Positions 63,654-64,000 of a stretch of 64,000 nt of DNA are shown here, piece after piece. This DNA is from Pseudo-nitzschia pungens. Its lineage: Eukaryota > Bacillariophyta > Bacillariophyceae > Bacillariales > Bacillariaceae. Position 1 is the first letter of the stretch. Every line of letters starts with the position of its first letter. The DNA lies in the NCBI GenBank assembly GCA_037355855.1, contig CM074758.1, positions 1,523,001 to 1,587,000 of the forward strand, given 5' to 3'. The notes beneath the pieces were generated by a model. That model did no database searches and had not been told where the DNA came from. It saw nothing but the letters and a program-made list of their open reading frames with translations. A program made the translations under genes and the position numbers.

Positions 63654-64000
63654 ATGGTGGAGGGACATTCAGTTCATCGCGTTGCATCTCTTCACCGCAA
63701 ACGATTGGTAGGAAAATCGTTTTTTGCATGGAGTCCGAATGGTCGGTTCACGGAGGGAGCAAATGCCATAAATGGGAAGGTATTTTCAGGGATTGAAGCC
63801 GTTGGCAAGAACTTATTCGCATTTTTCGATAGTGATGAGAAAAAGGAGGATGGGAAGAAAGAAACAGTGGTGATGCATGTGCATTTCGGAATGGCGGGCA
63901 ATTGGGCTGTTTACTTTGACGAGGACGCACCCGAACCGACGAAGACCAACCGACTCAGATTGGAATACCCCGGTATAACTGCCGATTTGAGTGCTATGAC
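63654..64000 (+). CDS. Fpg/Nei-family DNA glycosylase, N-terminal part
   Basis: 115 codons up to the window edge, continuing beyond it. Starts MVEGHSVHRVASLHRKRLVG, then FFAWSPNGRFTEGANAINGK and GIEAVGKNLFAFF, then VVMHVHFGMAGNWAVYF. The pattern (M)x-E-G-H-x-x-H-R, then a short loop, then GK-x-L-F and H-x-H-x-G-M-x-G is the N-terminal beta-sandwich of Nei/endonuclease VIII-like enzymes, which remove oxidised pyrimidines. Residue 2, the catalytic nucleophile after Met removal, is Val here rather than Pro, as in animal NEIL3; Glu3 is kept. The zinc finger and H2TH parts lie outside the window. Confidence 0.82.
   Translation, partial: MVEGHSVHRVASLHRKRLVGKSFFAWSPNGRFTEGANAINGKVFSGIEAVGKNLFAFFDSDEKKEDGKKETVVMHVHFGMAGNWAVYFDEDAPEPTKTNRLRLEYPGITADLSAM

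Overview
The window looks like nuclear DNA from a photosynthetic stramenopile, most likely a diatom. The evidence is: short GT-AG introns in many genes; a copia-type retrotransposon with a diatom-like protease motif; and several proteins whose N-termini combine a signal peptide with an A-F cleavage motif typical of import into a secondary plastid (phytoene desaturase, ArgC, a fibrillin, and an unknown Ala/Pro-rich protein). No bacterial operons, tRNAs or rRNAs were seen. The species cannot be named from the sequence alone.

Layout. 0-7.4 kb: a secreted protein, a single-pass membrane protein, and a DEP-domain/pyridine-nucleotide-disulfide reductase fusion. 7.8-13.7 kb: a complete 5.9-kb Ty1/copia element with identical LTRs, a 5-bp target duplication and a 1793-aa uninterrupted polyprotein. 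14.6-28.4 kb: thymidylate kinase, a CATCCGGG minisatellite, phytoene desaturase, a small secreted protein, a kaptin-like beta-propeller protein, a plant-type FKBP12 and a syntaxin-16/Tlg2 Qa-SNARE. 28.7-30.3 kb: an HSL-type alpha/beta hydrolase. 30.48-35.18 kb: a 4.7-kb IS630/Tc1/mariner-like transposon with ~217-bp terminal inverted repeats, a TA duplication, a DD38E transposase and a second, unknown Cys-rich gene. 36.2-42.5 kb: plastid ArgC, a truncated 2-oxoglutarate oxygenase abutting a GCR1-like fragment, and a HAD hydrolase. 43.5-44.2 kb: retroelement and foldback remains. 44.4-59.7 kb is dense with housekeeping genes: RPL3, a plastid fibrillin, eIF5B, a NIPSNAP protein, a plastid Ala/Pro-rich protein and DIS3. 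60.8-64 kb: a disordered acidic protein and the start of a Fpg/Nei DNA glycosylase that runs off the end.

Most interesting: (1) the 15 nt directly after the copia 5' LTR are perfectly complementary to a 15-mer inside the LTR, the geometry expected for Tf1-like self-primed reverse transcription; (2) the two-gene long-TIR transposon; (3) fourteen frame breaks in five genes, all of them a single extra base (+1), eleven of them within 44.9-50.1 kb; (4) an RPL3 start codon split AT|G by an intron, and an 8-nt microexon in DIS3. Exon models given here were built by hand from splice consensus and protein family knowledge; where several exons are joined, total lengths divide exactly by three.
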